Below are positions 17,855 through 26,365 of a stretch of DNA of 64,000 nucleotides, piece after piece (the first letter of the stretch is position 1; each line of letters starts with the position of its first letter). Source of the stretch: Rhodanobacter sp. C05 (GTDB taxonomy: Bacteria; Pseudomonadota; Gammaproteobacteria; Xanthomonadales; Rhodanobacteraceae); contig NZ_MUNQ01000020.1 in NCBI RefSeq assembly GCF_002001165.1, positions 168,348-232,347 on the forward strand. The letters run 5' to 3'. The position numbers and the translations under genes are program-made. The notes beneath the pieces were generated by a model, which saw nothing but the letters and a program-made list of their open reading frames with translations, searched no databases and was not told the origin of the DNA.

Positions 17855-18817
17855 TCACAGCGTCAGCAGCACCTTGCCGATCGCCGCGCGGCTTTCCAGA
17901 TACGCGTGCGCCTTCGCACCTTCGCTGAGCGGAAAACGCGCGGCGATATTCGGCTGCAGCTGGCCGGCGCGGATCTGCGCGAACAACGCCGCCGCCCGTT
18001 CGCGCCGGATCGACGCACTGGTCAGCACATTCCACAGATCGCCGCCAGTCAGCGTCAACGAGCGATCCATCAACAGGCGCGGATCGACCGGATCGGGATC
18101 ACCCGCCGCCATACCGTAGAACACCACCGTACCGCCGATGCGCGCGGCCGCCAAACTGTCGCCCAGCGTGCGGCCGACCGAGTCGTAAACCACATCAGCG
18201 CCGCGGCCCGCACTCAGTTGTTTCGTCTGCGCCTGCAACTCGTCGTAATCGCACGCAGCATCTGCGCCTGCCGCCAGCACTGCCGCGCGTTTCGCCGCGC
18301 TCGACGCCACGCCCAGCACCGTCGCGCCCAAGGTCTTCAGCATCTGCACCAGCAGCTGACCCACGCCGCCGGCCGCCGCATGTACCACCGCCACATCGCA
18401 GCGGCGCACGCGGTAGCTGTCTGTCACCAGATACTGCGCCGTCAAACCCTGCAGCAGGGTCGCTGCAGCGGTATCGAACGTGATGTCGTCCGGCAACGGG
18501 ATCAGCTTGTCGATATCGACCGCGACCAGCTCGGCATTCGCATACGGCATGTCGGCAAAGCCGACCCGCGTGCCAACTGGAAACAGCGTATCGCCCGTCG
18601 CTGCCACCTCGATCACACCCGCGCCCTCGTAGCCAAGAATCCACGGCGCCGTGCCACTCAGGTGATAGTTGCCGTTGCGCCGATAGACGTCCGCGAAATT
18701 CAGCCCGACGCTGCGCATGCGCACCAGCACCTGGCCAGGCGTGGGGACAGGATCGGGCTGCTCGCCCCATTGCAATACCTCGGGGCCACCGAACTTTTCA
18801 AACAACAAGGCATGCAT
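17855..18817 (-). CDS. Quinone oxidoreductase (zeta-crystallin-like MDR)
   Basis: 320 residues. Medium-chain dehydrogenase fold without catalytic zinc: GroES-like N-domain (VGLNFADVYRRNGNY, LGYEGAGVIE) and Rossmann domain with AAAGGVGQLLVQMLKTLGA. This matches NADPH:quinone reductase Qor, which passes one electron to quinones. MHALLFEKFGGPEVL at 18817 is the expected N-terminus; a further ATG at 18838 is less likely. Confidence 0.88.
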   Translation of the reverse strand: MHALLFEKFGGPEVLQWGEQPDPVPTPGQVLVRMRSVGLNFADVYRRNGNYHLSGTAPWILGYEGAGVIEVAATGDTLFPVGTRVGFADMPYANAELVAVDIDKLIPLPDDITFDTAAATLLQGLTAQYLVTDSYRVRRCDVAVVHAAAGGVGQLLVQMLKTLGATVLGVASSAAKRAAVLAAGADAACDYDELQAQTKQLSAGRGADVVYDSVGRTLGDSLAAARIGGTVVFYGMAAGDPDPVDPRLLMDRSLTLTGGDLWNVLTSASIRRERAAALFAQIRAGQLQPNIAARFPLSEGAKAHAYLESRAAIGKVLLTL

Positions 18818-18881
18818 GGTGTAACGCTCCGAATCCAATGAAACCTGCTGACGGCAACCATGCTCACGCGCAACGCGAGAT

Positions 18882-19595
18882 TCAGGCCGCCCGCTCGCGC
18901 AATTGCGCCACTGCTGCAGGAATGGCCGATGGCGCCTCCACCGTGATCACGTGTGGATGATCGTGGCCGAGATCATGCTCCAGCTCATGCGCCCAGGTCA
19001 CGTGATACGGCAGATGGATGCCCCAGCCGCCGAGCTTCACCACCGGCTCGATATCCGAGCGCAACGAATTGCCGACCATCGCGAACTGCACCGGCTGCAA
19101 CGCAAAATCAGCCAGCACGCGCCGGTAGGTGTCGGCGTTCTTCTCCGACACGATCTCGACGCGCCGAAACAGTCCAGCCAGCCCTGACTGCGCGACCTTC
19201 TTCTCCTGATGGAACAGGTCGCCCTTGGTGATCAGCACCACCGCGTGATGCATTGCCACCGCCTCGACCGCTTCGCGGATACCGGGCAGCAGTTCCACCG
19301 GATGCTGCAGCACGTCCTTGCCCAACTCGATCAACCGATGGATATCGGCCGCCGTGATGCGGCCGTCGGTGACCGCAATCGCCGTCTCCACCATCGACAG
19401 CGCCATGCCCTTCGCGCCGTAGCCGAACAATTTGAGATTGCGTTGTTCGGTCGCCAGCATGGTGTCGTGCACCTGCTGGTCGGCCAGATCCACATAGCGC
19501 CCGACGATCGCAGCGAACTCCTCATTCGCCTGCCGGTAGTAGCCCTCGCTATGCCACAGCGTGTCGTCGCCATCGAAACCGATCAGTTGCAGCAT
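18882..19595 (-). CDS. HAD-superfamily hydrolase
   Basis: 237 residues. Motif I is IGFDGDDTLWHSEG (nucleophile and acid Asp), motif II VVLITKGD, motif III Lys in IVSEKNADTY and motif IV MVGNSLRSDIEPVVKLGG. A helical C1 cap lies between motifs I and II. Sugar-phosphate or nucleotide phosphatases have this form; the substrate is not evident. The His-rich stretch WAHELEHDLGHDHPHV near the end is unusual. Confidence 0.82.
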   Translation of the reverse strand: MLQLIGFDGDDTLWHSEGYYRQANEEFAAIVGRYVDLADQQVHDTMLATEQRNLKLFGYGAKGMALSMVETAIAVTDGRITAADIHRLIELGKDVLQHPVELLPGIREAVEAVAMHHAVVLITKGDLFHQEKKVAQSGLAGLFRRVEIVSEKNADTYRRVLADFALQPVQFAMVGNSLRSDIEPVVKLGGWGIHLPYHVTWAHELEHDLGHDHPHVITVEAPSAIPAAVAQLRERAA

Positions 19596-19662
19596 GGGAA
19601 TCTGTCCAGTCCTTGTTCTCATCGCGGACGGCCGCTGCGCCATCCCTCTCCACATCCATCAC

Positions 19663-20196
19663 TTAGCTCACTTCACTGCCGAGTCGCAGATTGATGCCCA
19701 GAGCGGTGGCCAGTTCGCGCAACGGCTCGCCGTCGCGGGTCAGTGTCATCCAGCCGGCATAGGTGTCGCCGTCGGTTTCCCACGCCCACAGCGTGTAGCC
19801 GAACTCGGCGAGTCGGTCATACGCGATCGAGAACAGTTCGGCTGCATCCAGGTCATCGAAGAACTCGTCATCGTCCGCATCGCCGTTCCAGTCCACCGAC
19901 AGGTTCCAGCGCGAGGACAACTCGTCGATCGCCTGCACCAGCGAACGCAGGTCATGCGTGCCCACGATGAAACCCGAGCGCCAGTCGATCACCCGCCCGA
20001 TGATCTCGATCGGCTCGACCTCGTCGACATCGACGTCAGCCACCGCCTCCCGGTAGTCGTTGAACTGCAGCAGCGCGGTTTCCTCGTCGCCGGGATTGAT
20101 CAGCAGCAGCAGCTGCCAGACCTTTGCCTCGACGGAGTCCTCATCGACATCGTCGAATTCGCGCTCGGCATCAAAATCGTCGTCGGATGAATTCAT
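19663..20196 (-). CDS. Highly acidic conserved protein (DUF6630-like)
   Basis: 177 residues, very rich in Asp and Glu, especially the first 25. The segment VEAKVWQLLLLINPGDEE and the Trp-rich YTLWAWETDGDTYAGWMTL resemble DUF6630 proteins; I give this name with limited certainty. Soluble, no signal peptide. It lies between a HAD hydrolase and a YciI-like protein on the same strand. Confidence 0.6.
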   Translation of the reverse strand: MNSSDDDFDAEREFDDVDEDSVEAKVWQLLLLINPGDEETALLQFNDYREAVADVDVDEVEPIEIIGRVIDWRSGFIVGTHDLRSLVQAIDELSSRWNLSVDWNGDADDDEFFDDLDAAELFSIAYDRLAEFGYTLWAWETDGDTYAGWMTLTRDGEPLRELATALGINLRLGSEVS

Positions 20197-20262
20197 GGGT
20201 GGATCACCAAGGGCAGGAGTCGCATGGTGGCGCGTCCGCCACCGTGGGGGAAGCGCCAGTCA

Positions 20263-20637
20263 TCACGCGCCCACCCGGCGCCGTACCTCTGCCATGTCGC
20301 GTACCGGCCGGATCTCGATCGCGCCGGTGCGCGACCACGGGAACTGCGATGCGATCCGCACCGCCTCGTCCATGCTGTCGGCCTCGATCAGGTTGAAGCC
20401 GCCGAGGTATTCCTTGGTCTCGGCGAACGGCCCGTCGACCACGCTGACGCGGTCGTTGCGCACGCGCAACGTCTTGGCGGTGGCCGGCGCCTCCAGTTGC
20501 TGCGCATCGTGCAGATGGCCTTGCGCCTGCAATTCGTCCGCATGCATGAAGCAGCCGTGCATCATCGTGTCGAACTCGCCGTCCGGCAGCGCGTCCAGCA
20601 AGGTGTCGTCGCAATAGATCATCACCAGGTATTTCAT
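20263..20637 (-). CDS. YCII-related (DGPF-type) protein
   Basis: 124 residues. MKYLVMIYCDD, then VSVVDGPFAETKEYLGGFNLIEAD, the hallmark DGPF motif of YCII-related proteins that are often encoded beside ECF sigma factors. No sigma factor gene is nearby. Ferredoxin-like fold; function unknown. Confidence 0.85.
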   Translation of the reverse strand: MKYLVMIYCDDTLLDALPDGEFDTMMHGCFMHADELQAQGHLHDAQQLEAPATAKTLRVRNDRVSVVDGPFAETKEYLGGFNLIEADSMDEAVRIASQFPWSRTGAIEIRPVRDMAEVRRRVGA

Positions 20638-20724
20638 GGCGTCCTCGACAGGGGGAAGGTGGATAAAGCCATGGGAAGGAGTGTGGAGGATGGATAATGC
20701 CGCCATCCCGCTACGCTGACCACC

Positions 20725-21261
20725 ATGAACGATAGCTCCAGTGCGCTCTCCTGCCATCCGATCGCGTTCGTGCGCTCGCCATATGCGCGGCGCATCGACG
20801 CGCCGCACCAGCCCACCGTGGTGGAAGGCACCGAGACCGGCGCGGTGGCCGAGGCGATCATCGAGTTCACGGCGGATTTTCCGGCGGCGGCGTTTCGCGA
20901 CCTGGCCGGGTTCGAGCGGATCTGGCTGGTGTTCGTGTTCCATCGCAGCGAAGGCTGGAAGGCCGAGGTGCGGCCTCCACGCGGCGGCGGCAAGCGCAGC
21001 GTGCTGGCGACGCGCTCGCCGCACCGGCCGAACGCGATCGGCCTGTCCGCGGTCGAGCTGATTGCCGTAGAGGGGCATGCGTTGCGCGTGCGCGGCATGG
21101 ACCTGCTCGACGGCACGCCGATCCTCGACATCAAACCGTACGTACCCTACGCCGATGCCTTCCCGGATTCGCGCGCCGGCTGGATCGATACCGTCGACGC
21201 GACACAGGGGCTGCACTCTGCACCAGGGCCGCGGCGCCCACGTTCCACGCCACGCGACTGA
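20725..21261 (+). CDS. trmO: tRNA m6t6A37 methyltransferase TrmO
   Basis: 178 residues. TrmO methylates N6-threonylcarbamoyladenosine at position 37 of tRNAThr using SAM. The beta-barrel domain motifs are present: CHPIAFVRSPY, GFERIWLVFVFHRS, and the signature TRSPHRPNAIGLSAVELIAVEG followed by LDGTPILDIKPYVPYAD. The C-terminal domain of the longer E. coli protein is missing; the frame ends in a basic Pro/Arg tail, a short form common in other bacteria. Confidence 0.9.
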   Translation: MNDSSSALSCHPIAFVRSPYARRIDAPHQPTVVEGTETGAVAEAIIEFTADFPAAAFRDLAGFERIWLVFVFHRSEGWKAEVRPPRGGGKRSVLATRSPHRPNAIGLSAVELIAVEGHALRVRGMDLLDGTPILDIKPYVPYADAFPDSRAGWIDTVDATQGLHSAPGPRRPRSTPRD

Positions 21262-21494
21262 CCGTCAACACCCCGGCACTGAACGTGACTTCGGAACGAC
21301 CCGTCCGGCAACGGGAGTGGCATGCATGGTCATCTTGCCGGGCATCTTGTCATACGCCGATAACCCGACCGGTCGATGATGCGGATTCCACCATCTCAAC
21401 TACTGAGACACGCTCCCGCTAATTTGCCTCCACCGCGACGGAACCCTCCGGCGACGGCTCCCGACTTCCTGGCAGTGGTCGGTTCAAACCTCTT

Positions 21495-21528
21495 GCCGCG
21501 TCAGGCACATGCCCGGCGCGGCTTTTTT
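21495..21528 (+). terminator. Terminator-like hairpin in the 333-bp gap before the META gene
   Basis: GCCGCG pairs with CGCGGC over a 16-base loop that itself contains GGCA/TGCC, followed by six T. The gap 21262-21594 holds no convincing gene. The hairpin may end trmO readthrough or a small RNA whose 3' part includes GGTTCAAACC. Confidence 0.5.
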
Positions 21529-21594
21529 GTGCACGCCATCATCAAACCCTGTTCACGCCATACGTTGTTCAATCAGCGCTGGAGGAAACACGCC

Positions 21595-22095
21595 ATGAGA
21601 ATCCACCTGCTGTTGTTCCCGCTCGCTCTCGCCGCCTGCACGACGGTTCCGGTGCCGCCTGCACATGCAGCCACGCCCATCGCGGACAGTTCGGACGCAT
21701 CGACATGGCCGGCCACCCTCGCGCGCTATCACTGGCAGTTGCATGATGCCGTCGACAGCCACGGCAATCGCCTCGATGCGCTGTTCGGCCTGCCGGACCG
21801 GCCGCTGCAACTCGATTTCGCCGATGGCCGGGTCAGGGTGCGCAACGCCTGCAACGGCATGGGCGGCAGTTTCCTCATCGTCGAGGGCCATCTCGTAGTC
21901 ACGCCCATGATGCATACCATGATGGCCTGCCACGACCAGACGCTGATGCAGCGTGAGACCACGATCGGCAACCTGCTGCAAGGCAAGCCAACCCTGATCC
22001 TGTCCACCGAAGGCAATGCGCCATCGCTCACGCTGGCATCGGATGACGGTCACACCCTGACGTTCACCGGCAGCCCCATGACCGAGACGCATTAG
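21595..22095 (+). CDS. META-domain lipoprotein (HslJ-like)
   Basis: 166 residues. A lipoprotein signal ends at LALAACTT (lipobox LAAC). The META domain follows: WQLHDAVDSHGNRLDALF, LQLDFADGRVRVRNACNGMGGSF, then MMHTMMACHDQTLMQRE, with the conserved Cys pair, and LTLASDDGHTLTF. Related to heat-shock protein HslJ; role in envelope stress is a family inference. AGGAGG-like GGAGGAAA precedes the start. Confidence 0.85.
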   Translation: MRIHLLLFPLALAACTTVPVPPAHAATPIADSSDASTWPATLARYHWQLHDAVDSHGNRLDALFGLPDRPLQLDFADGRVRVRNACNGMGGSFLIVEGHLVVTPMMHTMMACHDQTLMQRETTIGNLLQGKPTLILSTEGNAPSLTLASDDGHTLTFTGSPMTETH

Positions 22096-22247
22096 GCCAG
22101 CACAACCACACCGGCTGACTGTCTTGTGCTGCGGCGTTGCATGGTTGCCGCACAACCCTTCGCACGCACAGCACCGCGAGCCAACCGCGAATTGGCTTGG
22201 CGCAGGTATGCGCGGTCAGCGCGAACGCAGCAGCACGACGTGATGCC

Positions 22248-23345
22248 TCATGCGCACTCTTTCCGCAGCTCGGCCCCACTGGCCATGCGGTTGCGGCCTG
22301 CGTGCTTGGCACGATAGAGCGCGCGATCGGCAGCCTCGCTCCATTCGCGCAGGCTGCGGCCGGCATCGCTGGCCGCAGCCAGACCCAGGCTGATCGAACA
22401 GCGCAGTTCGGGCACGTGCGACAAGCCGAGCGTCTCCACGCCGTGGCGCAGGCGCTCCGCCACCACTTCGGCAGCACGCAACGAACCGGGCATCACGATG
22501 GCGAACTCGTCGCCACCGAGGCGACCGGCACGGGCGTCGGGACCGATGTGCCGATGGATCAGTTCGGCCAGGCGGCGCAACACGTCATCGCCCACGGCGT
22601 GACCATGACGGTCGTTGATGGTCTTGAACAGATCCACGTCCACCAGCATCAGGGTGGCCGGCCGGCCGTCGGTGTGCCAGGCCTGCAACAGCCGCCCGGC
22701 TTCGTCCTGCCAGTGGCGGCGGTTGGCCAGGCCGGTCAGCCCATCCACACGGCTCAGTTCATCCAGCCGGCGATTCCGCCCCTGCACCATGCGCACCAGC
22801 TGGTAACTGCCAAGGCTCACCGCGAGGGTATGGATCACCAGCAACGGCAGGCAGGCGAGCATCACGGCCAGGCTGGTTTCGTAATGGGTGACGAAATGCG
22901 TCAGCATGCCGCCGAACAACACACCCAGCACCATGCCCGGCAGCGAACGCAGCCACAGCGCACGCACGCCGGTATTGATCTTGTCGGCGGTAACCACGGT
23001 GAGCAGCAGCACCGAGGGCAACACGTTGAAGTGCATCAAGGGCACCCATAGCCCGGCGATCAGCGAATCCATCATCAGACTGCGCAGCTCGGTCTGAAAC
23101 GGTGTCGCACTGCGCCGGGCCAGCAGATAGGCCAGATGCGGCCAGATCAGGCAGGTGAAGACCAGCAGCGTCACTGACCATGGAGTCGCGCCGTTTTCGC
23201 GCAGCACCATCGCAATCGGCAAACCCGCCACTCCCATGCCGAGCGCACGAAAGCGATATACCCGCCGCGGCAACAGCTCCTGGCCCAACCGTTGCGCGTC
23301 GCGCAAGCGAGGCAAGTCGCCGTAGAGTTCAAACACTTCTGACAT
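22248..23345 (-). CDS. MASE2-GGDEF diguanylate cyclase
   Basis: 365 residues. N-terminal MASE2-like membrane sensor with five to six helices (FRALGMGVAGLPIAMVL onwards), then a GGDEF domain: SRVDGLTGLANRRHW, LMLVDVDLFKTINDRHGHAVGD and RLGGDEFAIVM. The active site is intact, so it should make cyclic di-GMP. The layout matches DgcC/AdrA (YaiC), which activates cellulose synthesis in enterics. An RxxD I-site before GGDEF was not clearly seen. Confidence 0.9.
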   Translation of the reverse strand: MSEVFELYGDLPRLRDAQRLGQELLPRRVYRFRALGMGVAGLPIAMVLRENGATPWSVTLLVFTCLIWPHLAYLLARRSATPFQTELRSLMMDSLIAGLWVPLMHFNVLPSVLLLTVVTADKINTGVRALWLRSLPGMVLGVLFGGMLTHFVTHYETSLAVMLACLPLLVIHTLAVSLGSYQLVRMVQGRNRRLDELSRVDGLTGLANRRHWQDEAGRLLQAWHTDGRPATLMLVDVDLFKTINDRHGHAVGDDVLRRLAELIHRHIGPDARAGRLGGDEFAIVMPGSLRAAEVVAERLRHGVETLGLSHVPELRCSISLGLAAASDAGRSLREWSEAADRALYRAKHAGRNRMASGAELRKECA

Positions 23346-23465
23346 GATCCTGCCCTGTCGCTGCCCTGATTCCCGCACAGGCAAGCAAGATCTGAGCCGT
23401 ACCAGGCCGATCACCAAACTGATGGTGCGTATCCAGACAATGGAACTCCGGTCTGGCAGCCTTCG

Positions 23466-23768
23466 CTACGACCGGTTGCCTAGGCCGATCACATAGACCA
23501 GGTAGCCGACGGTCGCCACGAGCGGAAACGCATACCACCAGTAGCCTGTACTGCTGCCGCCATGCCAGTACAGATACAAAACGATCGCCGCGCTCACGAT
23601 GCTGGTGGCAGGAAGCACGTATATCAAAGCGTTGAGGGCCGCCGACTCCAGCTTGCCGAGTGCCGGTCCTGCGCCCAGGCTGCTGGCGGAAACGATCACG
23701 AGCATGAACTGGAAGCCGGCCAGCATCAGCTGGCCCAGCGTCCCGAGGGTGACCCATCCGGATGTCAT
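23466..23768 (-). CDS. Small membrane protein, unknown
   Basis: 100 residues with three predicted helices (LMLAGFQFMLVIVSASSL, VLPATSIVSAAIVLYLY, AFPLVATVGYLVYVIGL). AAGGAG lies 8 bases before the ATG at 23768. No family recognised. Confidence 0.6.
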   Translation of the reverse strand: MTSGWVTLGTLGQLMLAGFQFMLVIVSASSLGAGPALGKLESAALNALIYVLPATSIVSAAIVLYLYWHGGSSTGYWWYAFPLVATVGYLVYVIGLGNRS

Positions 23769-23813
23769 GACTGCACTCCTTCCATTGAATGAATCCGGCA
23801 GAGGCCGCCGGCG

Positions 23814-23854
23814 CATGGGCTGACGGAGTGCCTGAGCCACTCCGTCAGCCCATG
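23814..23854 (-). terminator. Perfect 17-bp hairpin after the M48 gene
   Basis: CATGGGCTGACGGAGTG pairs perfectly with CACTCCGTCAGCCCATG across a seven-base loop, 8 bp after the M48 stop on the minus strand. No U-run follows, so it may act as a strong stabilising or Rho-linked terminator hairpin. Confidence 0.6.
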
Positions 23855-23862
23855 CCGTCAGC

Positions 23863-25206
23863 TCAGCGCGCGCCTGCCGGCGCGATCGATTCTTCCTGTC
23901 TGATATCCGCATCATCGACATGCTCGGCCTTCCAGATCATGGCGCGGTGGATGCGGTTCCAGCCGCTGGGGTGATCGTAAAACACGAACTCCTCGATCGG
24001 TCCAGGCCGCATCTTGCGATACTCGGACAGCTGCACGGCAGCCCGCGCGAAACCATCCGGCTGGCGCGCCGCATTCAAGCCGAACGCATCGGCCTCGGCC
24101 TCCGTCGTGCGGGTAAGCGTGTTGTTCACCGGCGTCATGAAGAACATGAAGATCGAGAACAGCGCCCCGATCAATGGCAGGCCGGCCACATCGCCCACGC
24201 CGCGGATGCCCCAGCGCGTACCCCAGCGACGTTCGGTCCAGGCAAACCCCCAGCGCACGAAGGCAAAGCCGAGCACGATGATGATGCTGAAGAACGCGAG
24301 GCCCTTGTAGACGTGATTGAGCACGTAGTGACCCATTTCGTGGCCCAGCACACCCTTGATTTCCGCCGGGGTACTGCGATTCATCAGATTGTCGTTGAGG
24401 CTGATGCGGGTCGTGCCGAACATGCCGCTGACATTGGCGCTGATGCGCTTGCTCTGGCGCGAGGCATCGAACCAGTACACATCGGTGGCGGGAATGCCGT
24501 TGGCGCGTGCCATCGACAGGATCTGCCCCTTCAGCGGACTGGCCGGCAGCGACTTGTAGGTGTTGAACAGCGGCGCGATGTATACCGGTGCGATGGTGCC
24601 GACAAAGATGGAGAACACGATGGCGACCCCCGCACCCCACAGCCACCAGGTACGCGTGGCCTTGCGGATCACCGCGTAGATGATCACCAGCGCCACGGTG
24701 CCCAGAATCAGGCCGACGACCAGCGCCGTGATCTGCTCGCCCAGCCATTGCCCGAAATTCTGGTTGGACAGGCCGTACTGGTGTTCGCGCACGAAGTTCT
24801 CGTAGATGCTCCACGGCAACGACAGCAGGCTCGTCAGCAGGATGTATTGCACCGCATAGATGGCGGTCTGCAGCCAGCGGAAACGCGTGATGCGCTCGGC
24901 GAAATCGCGCATGCGCGCGGACAGCCGCGTACCCAGCAACAGCCACGCCACACCCAGCGCCACCAGCAGATCCCACAGGATCAGCCAGTAGCCACCCTCG
25001 AAATACGCATCGGACTTCGCCCGCGCCTGCGGCGACAGCTCCGCCATGTAGGCATTGGTGGCGGCATCCACATCGAAATGCGTCGTGCTGGCCGCTGCGG
25101 TCGATGCACTGACAGCCGGTGCAGTGTCAGCTGCCGGCGCAGCCCACGCCCGCGTCGCGCCCAGCGTCATGACGACCATCAGCAGGATGGCAAAAACGTA
25201 TTTCAT
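23863..25206 (-). CDS. M48-family (Ste24-type) membrane metalloprotease
   Basis: 447 residues. A signal-like N-terminus and several membrane helices surround a zinc site: HEMGH in VLGHEMGHYVLNHVYKG, with the third ligand Glu in TRTTEAEADAFGLNAA. The N-terminal M48 extension (LSPQARAKSDAYFEGGYWLILWDLLVALG) is the CAAX prenyl protease 1 type. Bacterial members are thought to act in envelope protein quality control. Confidence 0.9.
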   Translation of the reverse strand: MKYVFAILLMVVMTLGATRAWAAPAADTAPAVSASTAAASTTHFDVDAATNAYMAELSPQARAKSDAYFEGGYWLILWDLLVALGVAWLLLGTRLSARMRDFAERITRFRWLQTAIYAVQYILLTSLLSLPWSIYENFVREHQYGLSNQNFGQWLGEQITALVVGLILGTVALVIIYAVIRKATRTWWLWGAGVAIVFSIFVGTIAPVYIAPLFNTYKSLPASPLKGQILSMARANGIPATDVYWFDASRQSKRISANVSGMFGTTRISLNDNLMNRSTPAEIKGVLGHEMGHYVLNHVYKGLAFFSIIIVLGFAFVRWGFAWTERRWGTRWGIRGVGDVAGLPLIGALFSIFMFFMTPVNNTLTRTTEAEADAFGLNAARQPDGFARAAVQLSEYRKMRPGPIEEFVFYDHPSGWNRIHRAMIWKAEHVDDADIRQEESIAPAGAR

Positions 25207-25295
25207 GGACGACTCCCCTCGTTTGAAGAGTCTCCAACGTAACCGAAGCCATGCGTCTCCACCACCTGACTGCCGACACCCCGACCATACCCTTG

Positions 25296-25799
25296 TCATT
25301 TGTTCGGGCGATGGCCGTAGCTGAGTACCCGCGTGATCTGCCACTTGTCACCCTGCTGGTGCCACACGATGACAAAGTCGGCCATGCCATCACAGTTACC
25401 GGTACTGAATTGGCAGAAACGATGCACGCCCTGCTCGATGGCACCGAAATTCTTGATCGGGAAAACCTTCAGGCTGCCCGGAACCAGCTCGCGACGAAAA
25501 TGGCCGCACACGTTTTTCGCGGTGTTGGCGATCATCGCCTGGCGTGTCCAGGTCACGCCTCCTTCGTCATGGTAGAACTCGACATCGGGTGCGAAATAGC
25601 TGGCATGCAACTGCAGCTGTTGCGGCGAACTGCAGTGGTTGAAAGCATCGAATACGGCCGTGTCGAGCGCCGATATCCTGTCGAACAGAACACCTTCTGG
25701 TGATGGCGCAACAGGTGGCGAACCCGAAGCAGCTGCCATGGAAAACCCGAGTGCCATCAGTACGGGAATGACGACCATCGAAGCAACGAACCTGTTCAT
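25296..25799 (-). CDS. Exported SnoaL/NTF2-like protein
   Basis: 167 residues from the ATG at 25799, which has GGAG six bases upstream; an ATG two codons earlier (25805) is in frame. Signal peptide VVIPVLMALGFSMAAA. The mature part has the cone-fold pattern LDTAVFDAFNHCSSPQQLQLHASYFAPDVEFYHDEGG and closing strands ADFVIVWHQQGDKWQITRVLSYGH, as in DUF4440/SnoaL-like proteins. Ligand unknown. Confidence 0.75.
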   Translation of the reverse strand: MNRFVASMVVIPVLMALGFSMAAASGSPPVAPSPEGVLFDRISALDTAVFDAFNHCSSPQQLQLHASYFAPDVEFYHDEGGVTWTRQAMIANTAKNVCGHFRRELVPGSLKVFPIKNFGAIEQGVHRFCQFSTGNCDGMADFVIVWHQQGDKWQITRVLSYGHRPNK

Positions 25800-25894
25800 A
25801 TCCATCTCCGGGCGGGCGCGATGGCCAGCATTTGAACGAAGGAAAGTACCTCTGCCAAAAGTGCAGTTCGACCTGCTGCTTGCTTCCGGGCATG

Positions 25895-25920
25895 ACCGGT
25901 GAAGGTTCACCTTCACCGGT
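25895..25920 (-). terminator. 11-bp hairpin between two minus-strand genes
   Basis: ACCGGTGAAGG pairs perfectly with CCTTCACCGGT around a TTCA loop, 9 bases past the stop of the next upstream gene (25930). No U-run. Confidence 0.5.
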
Positions 25921-25929
25921 ACGCATGCC

Positions 25930-26310
25930 TCAGCGGGACGCGCCCAGCAATCCCACGCGATATCCGGCGGAACGCAGCTTCGCGGTCGCCTTGGCGTTCA
26001 GGACCAGCAGTACGATCAGACTCACCAGCGGCACGAACATCAGCACGATCAGGATGACTCGCGACGCCATCGAAAACCCGAGGCCGGAGCACAGGCGATA
26101 GGTGCCCACCAGCCCCATGAGCAGTGCGCCCAGGGCAACGAGCAAACCCACCGGGCCCATATAAGCCCTGATGGCGGCCGCCGCAAAGTAGGTGAGGATC
26201 GCGTAGATGATCAACTTCTGCGCACTGGCCACCTCGTCGATGCCAGCCTCATCCACCATCGGTGCCGAAACATCGGCCTTCGGCGCCTCATACGGATTGT
26301 AGCTATTCAT
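25930..26310 (-). CDS. Small membrane protein, unknown
   Basis: 126 residues. N-terminus MNSYNPYEAPKADVSAP is the NPYxxP-type soluble leader often seen before small multi-helix membrane domains. Three to four helices follow (LIIYAILTYFAAAAIRAY, VGLLVALGALLMGLVGTY, VILIVLMFVPLVSLIVLLVL). Function unknown. Confidence 0.65.
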   Translation of the reverse strand: MNSYNPYEAPKADVSAPMVDEAGIDEVASAQKLIIYAILTYFAAAAIRAYMGPVGLLVALGALLMGLVGTYRLCSGLGFSMASRVILIVLMFVPLVSLIVLLVLNAKATAKLRSAGYRVGLLGASR

Positions 26311-26365
26311 TCCCTGTTCCCCTGTCTTGTTTGCGATCCATCCGCCGGTTGTCCGGCGTGCAGGA

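Noticed and set aside
21470..21530. tRNA-like piece with GGTTCAAACC before a terminator
   Set aside because: The bases around GGTTCAAAC do not pair into a T-arm and no acceptor stem or anticodon arm could be built.
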